The position numbers and the translations under genes are program-made. DNA of 35,158 bases from Accumulibacter sp. (GTDB lineage: Bacteria > Pseudomonadota > Gammaproteobacteria > Burkholderiales > Rhodocyclaceae), in assembly GCF_023806625.1 (NCBI RefSeq), contig NZ_JAMTDX010000018.1, forward strand, positions 1 to 35,158, read 5' to 3'. How positions within the stretch are numbered: position 1 is the first letter of the stretch; each line of letters opens with the position of its first letter. Under the pieces are notes generated by a model that had not been told where the DNA came from, did no database searches, and worked only from the letters and a program-made list of their open reading frames with translations. Below, piece after piece: positions 31,325 to 35,158 of this stretch.

Positions 31325-33457
31325 TCAGTGACCTCCCGTCAGCACGTCTTCAAGAAGGCCCTCGGTTTCCTCCTCAAGCGCCCGAATGTCGGCTTCGATA
31401 TCCTGGAGCGTCCGCAGCGGCTGCGGCTTGTAGAAGTGCCGCGTGAAAGAGATTTCATAACCGATGACAGTCTTCGACGGGTCGATCCAGGCGTCCGATG
31501 CATGAGGCAGAACCTCACGGCGGAAGAAAGCCTCGATACCGCCGTCCTCCAAGAACGGCACCTGCTCGGTGTCCCTCAACTCCGTGTCCGGCTCGTATTC
31601 GACGATCGCCGTTTTGCCTCCGACGGTCCGATGGTAGTTGCCGTGCAGCGCGTCGGTTTCGGCATCAGCGCCCGGCTTGATCTTGGACACCTTCTTGATG
31701 ACCGGTTCCGCTCCAGCATCCTTTGTGCCAAGGCCATCCACGAGCAGCTTTTGGCGTTTGGCCGTCATGCGGACGCCGAGCTTGCCCGCGACAGCTTCGG
31801 CTTCTTCAATGAAGCGGTTGAAATCGAGATGAGGGCCTTCGCCAAGCCTCTCGGTCACCGCTTCCACAACGCCAATGAGGGACTCTTCAGCAGCCTCCAC
31901 GCACGTCTTGGCGAAGCGGCGCTGCGCGCTTGCCGACAGTTCGACCTTCAAGCGCAAGGGCCGCTCGACCGTCACCTTCCAGTAACCGAACGCCGCGTTA
32001 GGGAAGATCTTCGACTGCTCGCTGTCCTCGCTGTTGAGGAAGCTGTCGCAGATGTGCTTGATGTCGTCCGGTCCGAGAGCGCAGTTCTTCTTGCCGAGGT
32101 TCTTTCGCAGCGGTTTGAACCATGCCGTTGCGTCGATCAGCTGGACTTTGCCCTTGCGGGACCCTGCCTTGCGATTGCTAAGCACCCAGATGTAGGTCGC
32201 GATGCCGGTGTTGTAGAAGATGTTCAGCGGCAGCGCGATGATGGCCTCAAGCCAATCATTCTCGATGACCCAGCGCCGCACATTGCTCTCACCTGATCCC
32301 GCATCACCTGTGAAAAGCGATGAGCCATTGTGGACCTCAGCGATGCGGCTGCCGACTTTGGTGTCCTTCTTCATCTTGCTCAGCATGTTTGCCAGGAACA
32401 CCATCTGGCCGTCGCTTGAGCGCGTGATCAGGCTGTACTCGGGATCGCCACCGTGCTCGATCACAAAACGGGGGTCGACGATGTCCTTCTTGCCGCCGAG
32501 CCGATCGAGGTCCGATTTCCAACTCTTGCCGTAGGGCGGGTTCGAAAGCATGAAATCGAATTCGCGCGATGGGAAAGCATCGCTGGACAGTGTCGAGCCG
32601 TATTTCATGTTCTCGGCTTCGGCGCCTTCACCCTTGAGGATGAGATCCGCCTTGCTGATGGCGAAGGTCTCTGGGTTGACCTCCTGTCCGTAGAGGTGGA
32701 CGGACACTTCCTTGCCATGGTCGGCCGCCAGCTTGACCAGCGTCTCTTCCGCCACCGTCAGCATGCCGCCTGTGCCGCAGGCCCCGTCGTAGACGAGATA
32801 AGTGCCGGACTGAATTTCATCCGCGATCGGCATGAAGATCAGGTAGGCCATGAGCTCTACCACGTCGCGCGGGGTGAAGTGCTCTCCGGCCTCCTCGTTG
32901 TTCTCTTCGTTGAACCGCCTGATCAACTCCTCGAAAATTGTTCCCATGGAGTGGTTGTCGAGACCCGGCAGGCGCACACTGCCATCCTGGTGCAGCACGG
33001 GCTTGGGGCTGAGATTGACCGACGGATCGAGGAACTTCTCGATCAGGAACCCGAGTGCGTCTGCTTCGACAAGCGTCGGGATCTGATTGCGGAATTTGAA
33101 CTTGTCCAGCACCTCCTGGACGTTCGGGGAAAAGCCATCGAGGTAGGCCTCGAAATCCGACTTCAGCTGCTGGCGGCGCGCACGCGAGGCAAGGTCGCGA
33201 AGTCGGAACTGCGATGTGTTGTAGAAGGCCTCGCCCGACGCCTGACAAAGAGCGGCGTGCTGGTTGGCGACCCCTGCTTTGTCCAACTGCCCTTTCATGG
33301 CCAGGACGGCATCTTTAGTCGGTTCAAGTACGGCATCGAGCCGGCGAATGACCGTCATTGGCAGGATGACGTCCCGATATTTGCCGCGAACATAGACATC
33401 GCGCAGAACATCGTCGGCGATGTTCCAGATGAAATTGCTGATGTTCAGATCGCTCAC
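31325..33457 (-). CDS. hsdM: Type I DNA methyltransferase subunit M
   Basis: The 710-residue protein has an N-terminal HsdM helical domain (about 1-160) and the N6-adenine methyltransferase core. Motif I DGACGTGG is at 224-231 (SAM binding), and the catalytic motif NPPY is at 306-309 ([12 protein letters not shown]). The additional C-terminal region (about 500-710) is helical with a final [20 protein letters not shown], likely contacting HsdS. It uses a GTG start (33457), preceded by GAGGGG, ten bases after the HTH gene. It is longer than classical EcoKI HsdM (529), mainly through the C-terminal extension. It modifies the host sites specified by the NADAR-HsdS subunit. Confidence 0.95.
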   Translation of the reverse strand: MSDLNISNFIWNIADDVLRDVYVRGKYRDVILPMTVIRRLDAVLEPTKDAVLAMKGQLDKAGVANQHAALCQASGEAFYNTSQFRLRDLASRARRQQLKSDFEAYLDGFSPNVQEVLDKFKFRNQIPTLVEADALGFLIEKFLDPSVNLSPKPVLHQDGSVRLPGLDNHSMGTIFEELIRRFNEENNEEAGEHFTPRDVVELMAYLIFMPIADEIQSGTYLVYDGACGTGGMLTVAEETLVKLAADHGKEVSVHLYGQEVNPETFAISKADLILKGEGAEAENMKYGSTLSSDAFPSREFDFMLSNPPYGKSWKSDLDRLGGKKDIVDPRFVIEHGGDPEYSLITRSSDGQMVFLANMLSKMKKDTKVGSRIAEVHNGSSLFTGDAGSGESNVRRWVIENDWLEAIIALPLNIFYNTGIATYIWVLSNRKAGSRKGKVQLIDATAWFKPLRKNLGKKNCALGPDDIKHICDSFLNSEDSEQSKIFPNAAFGYWKVTVERPLRLKVELSASAQRRFAKTCVEAAEESLIGVVEAVTERLGEGPHLDFNRFIEEAEAVAGKLGVRMTAKRQKLLVDGLGTKDAGAEPVIKKVSKIKPGADAETDALHGNYHRTVGGKTAIVEYEPDTELRDTEQVPFLEDGGIEAFFRREVLPHASDAWIDPSKTVIGYEISFTRHFYKPQPLRTLQDIEADIRALEEETEGLLEDVLTGGH

Positions 33458-33467
33458 TCGGGCCCCC

Positions 33468-33665
33468 TCACGCCTTGGTCTGCGTGGCTTTTTTCTGAAA
33501 ATCTATCCAGTTGTTGAGGTCCGATCTCTTGAACCGCCACGCACCAGCTACCTTGAAGCCCGGAAGGTCACCGCGCTTGGCCAGCCGGTAAACGGTCTTC
33601 TCATCTACGTTCAGGTAGTCAGCCACATCCCGGACGGTCATGGCTTGGTCGAGCGTTTCTGCCAT
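33468..33665 (-). CDS. Small HTH DNA-binding protein (excisionase/AlpA-like)
   Basis: The 65-residue protein consists almost entirely of a winged-helix domain: MTVRDVADYLNVDEKTVYRL followed by GDLPGFKVAGAWRFKRSDL and NNWI. This is the excisionase/MerR-type helix-turn-helix family. I start it at the ATG at 33665 with AGGA 8 bases upstream; the frame is open to 33722 but lacks a comparable site. It is either the recombination directionality factor for the adjacent integrase or a regulator of the restriction operon that it heads. Three 10-bp direct repeats lie just upstream as candidate binding sites. Confidence 0.83.
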   Translation of the reverse strand: MAETLDQAMTVRDVADYLNVDEKTVYRLAKRGDLPGFKVAGAWRFKRSDLNNWIDFQKKATQTKA

Positions 33666-33710
33666 ATGGAATCCTCGCTGTTCAGGAACCTTAGCAGAGG
33701 AATCAGGGGC

Positions 33711-33740
33711 AAGCCAGTCCAAGCCGGTCCAAGCGGCGTC
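33711..33740. repeat. Three tandem 10-bp iterons between integrase and HTH genes
   Basis: AAGCCAGTCC, AAGCCGGTCC and AAGCGGCGTC begin exactly at 33711, 33721 and 33731, one helical turn apart. They fill the gap right up to the integrase stop codon and precede the HTH gene. Spaced direct repeats like these suit an excisionase or AlpA-like protein that binds cooperatively, or integrase arm sites. Confidence 0.6.
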
Positions 33741-34895
33741 TTATCCGAGTGCCTGTTGGAGGGATGACGACACGGTCTCGGCGGCGGATTTCACCGGATC
33801 TGCCGCGAGATGGGCGTACCGGGCGGTCGTCTGGACCTGGGTGTGGCCAAGCAGCTTGCCGATCATGGGTAACCCCTGGCCAGCGGCGACTGCCGTCGAG
33901 GCAAACGTGTGCCGAAGATCGTGGATCCGGACGTCCTTCAAGCCGGCGCGGGCGCGGACGCGCTGCCAAAAAGGCTGAAGATCGGTCAGGCGTGCGCCGG
34001 GGAGGGTGCCAACGATCACCCATGGGTTCTTGTCGACCTTCTTGATGCTCGTCAGGACGTCGATCGCGGGCTGACCGAGATGGACGACTTTGGCGCCGGT
34101 CTTGGAGTCCGGCAGGCGCAAGGCCCTGCCAGGCAGATCGACGTGTTCCCACTGGAGCATCATGATCTCGCCGAGCCGGCAACCGGTCAGGATCAGCAGT
34201 CGCGCCGCCGCGATGGCCGATGAAAGCTCGATCCCTTCGTCCTCCATCTCGCGCAGGACATCCCCGACCCGCTTGAGTTCGGCGGGGCTCAGGAATCGCT
34301 CCCGCTTCTCCTCGGCATACTTCTTTATATGCTTGCGTGGGTTCGACCCGTCCGGACGCAGCCCCCACATCTCGGCGAGGCTGAACATCTTCGAGATCAC
34401 TTCGAGGCAGCGATTGGCCTCGTAGGGAATATGCCGCAGGTCGTGGTGGAGCTTTGCGATGTCGGCCCGAGTGACCTCGGTGACACGATGCCGTCCGAGC
34501 GCGGGCAGGATCGTCCGCTCGATGAGGCGGCGATAGCCCTTTGCCGTGGTTTCCTTGACCCTGACCGAGACGTGCTCCTTGTCGAACCGCTCGGCCAGTT
34601 CCTTGACCGTGATCGTTTTCCTTTCGGCATCGCGTTCGGCGGCAGGGTCATCGCCGTTCCTCGCGGCCGCAATGATGCCGATGGCGCGGGTGCGCGCCTG
34701 TTCGCAGGTCAGGACAGTGCTGGGTCCGAGGCTCATTCGGCGGGAGCGTCGCCCGGCCCGGTACTGGACGATGTATCCCTTGCGACCGCTGGGCAGGACG
34801 CGGAGGGCGAAACCGGGGAGCTCGTCGTCCCAGATGAAATACTCGGCCGCCTGAATCTCGGCGGCGTCGATCACGCGTTTGGTCAGTTTCGGCAT
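33741..34895 (-). CDS. int: Tyrosine integrase (phage/island type)
   Basis: This 384-residue tyrosine recombinase has an N-terminal DUF4102-type arm-binding domain (about 1-85, with FIWDDELPGFALRVLPSGRK), a core-binding SAM-like domain (about 95-195) and the catalytic domain. The catalytic residues are visible: Arg240 (LTGCRLGE), Lys265 region, His325 and Arg328 (IHDLRHTF), His351 and Tyr360 (GHTQVQTTARYAHL). The open frame extends to 34973, but the ATG at 34895 begins the recognisable domain MPKLTKRVIDAAEIQ. It reads inward from the tRNA-derived attachment site, as usual for this integrase group. A TTGACT at 35037-35032 (minus strand) could be a -35 element, without a convincing -10. Confidence 0.93.
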   Translation of the reverse strand: MPKLTKRVIDAAEIQAAEYFIWDDELPGFALRVLPSGRKGYIVQYRAGRRSRRMSLGPSTVLTCEQARTRAIGIIAAARNGDDPAAERDAERKTITVKELAERFDKEHVSVRVKETTAKGYRRLIERTILPALGRHRVTEVTRADIAKLHHDLRHIPYEANRCLEVISKMFSLAEMWGLRPDGSNPRKHIKKYAEEKRERFLSPAELKRVGDVLREMEDEGIELSSAIAAARLLILTGCRLGEIMMLQWEHVDLPGRALRLPDSKTGAKVVHLGQPAIDVLTSIKKVDKNPWVIVGTLPGARLTDLQPFWQRVRARAGLKDVRIHDLRHTFASTAVAAGQGLPMIGKLLGHTQVQTTARYAHLAADPVKSAAETVSSSLQQALG

Positions 34896-35052
34896 GGCCT
34901 GCGATCCGCTCTTGATGCTCACTCTGCTTCCAGGCACCCGCTGCGCCCGCCCGTGGAAGCACTGTGGAAGCAAGAGGGCGAAAGTCGCGGCGTGAGCCTG
35001 CGAAAATCAGAGTGTGGGGCGTCGCGCTTTAAGTCAACTAAGGCATTGAAAA

Positions 35053-35088
35053 TGCGAAGAAAAAAGCAAATCTGCGTGTTCCTTCGCA
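35053..35088. repeat. Inverted repeat beside the attachment site
   Basis: TGCGAAG (35053-35059) and CTTCGCA (35082-35088) are inverted, 22 bases apart, 16 bases from the att core. They may be integrase arm-type sites. The A-rich segment between them may bend DNA. Confidence 0.35.
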
Positions 35089-35103
35089 ATCGCTTCCCGG
35101 CCA

Positions 35104-35148
35104 CTCATAACCTGAAGGTCGTAGGTTCAAATCCTACCCCCGCAACCA
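35104..35148 (+). other. Attachment site: 3' part of initiator tRNA-fMet (att core)
   Basis: CTCATAACCTGAAGGTCGTA and the following T-arm GGTTCAAATCC, acceptor strand and CCA end match the 3' half of an alphaproteobacterial initiator tRNA with CAT anticodon. The sequence begins at the anticodon loop. The bases before it (GGCCA) cannot pair with CCTG to make the anticodon stem, and no D-arm is present, so this is not a functional gene but the copy left by integration. The complete tRNA should lie at the other junction, outside the window. The core ends at 35148. Confidence 0.85.
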
Positions 35149-35158
35149 AATTCTCTTT

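Larger units (their letters stand above)
1..35148. mobile_element. Right-hand part of an integrated siphophage-like element with defence cargo
   Basis: Head, tail, fibre and lysis genes run rightward in the order of a lambda-like siphophage. They are followed by a leftward restriction operon and a tyrosine integrase that abuts a duplicated tRNA 3' end. The left end is cut off: terminase, replication and repressor genes are not seen. The structural order and the integrase next to a tRNA fragment are direct observations. That all of it moves as one unit is inference, because the integrase lies beside the lysis/cargo side and could belong to a separate island. Confidence 0.8.

Noticed and set aside
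34919-35104. Small minus-strand open frame at the right edge
   Set aside because: It overlaps the integrase upstream region and the att flank and has no ribosome site or domain.
35101-35148. Functional tRNA gene
   Set aside because: Only the 3' half from the anticodon loop is present; the bases upstream cannot form the anticodon stem, and no D-arm or 5' acceptor strand is visible.

Overview
The window is one end of an integrated temperate siphophage-like element in a GC-rich bacterium, most likely an alphaproteobacterium. That host call rests on the codon use and on the residual tRNA sequence at the right edge, which matches the 3' half of an alphaproteobacterial initiator tRNA-fMet. It is inference, not a database result.

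Bases 1-5702 carry the head and connector module, all rightward and mostly joined by ATGA or TGATG overlaps: a gene tail, a lambda-type portal, a single-polypeptide prohead protease/major capsid fusion with a good internal start, a DUF2190-type decoration protein, a small membrane/coiled-coil protein, a head-tail joining protein, a DUF6441-type protein and a tail-terminator-like protein. A leftward RES/Xre toxin-antitoxin pair (5737-6857), with its own promoter and two matched operator boxes, interrupts this operon as a moron.

Bases 7078-17206 are the tail module: tail tube, G/GT assembly chaperones with a textbook -1 slippery site, tape measure, gpM-like tip protein, DUF1833 protein, NlpC/P60 protein and a large J-like tip protein. 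Bases 17216-21936 hold fibre genes and the most unusual phage locus. A tail fibre ends in seven alternating cysteines, and it is followed at once by an unknown protein and a radical SAM/SPASM maturase. This suggests RiPP-like chemistry on a virion fibre. A strong intrinsic terminator closes this block. Lysis genes follow: endolysin-like protein with a C-terminal membrane segment, then nested Rz/Rz1-like spanins.

Bases 23362-33665 are a leftward defence operon: HTH regulator, hsdM, a DUF262/HNH (GmrSD-like) protein, a phosphoribosyltransferase-like protein, an hsdS carrying an N-terminal NADAR (ADP-ribose-processing family) domain, and hsdR. It is a type I restriction system with three unusual additions. 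A tyrosine integrase and a 45-bp remnant of the tRNA 3' half (attachment site) complete the right end. No lysogeny repressor or replication genes are present; they would lie outside the window, and it is unresolved whether integrase plus defence operon are phage cargo or a separate island abutting the prophage. No gap longer than 300 bases lacks a gene.
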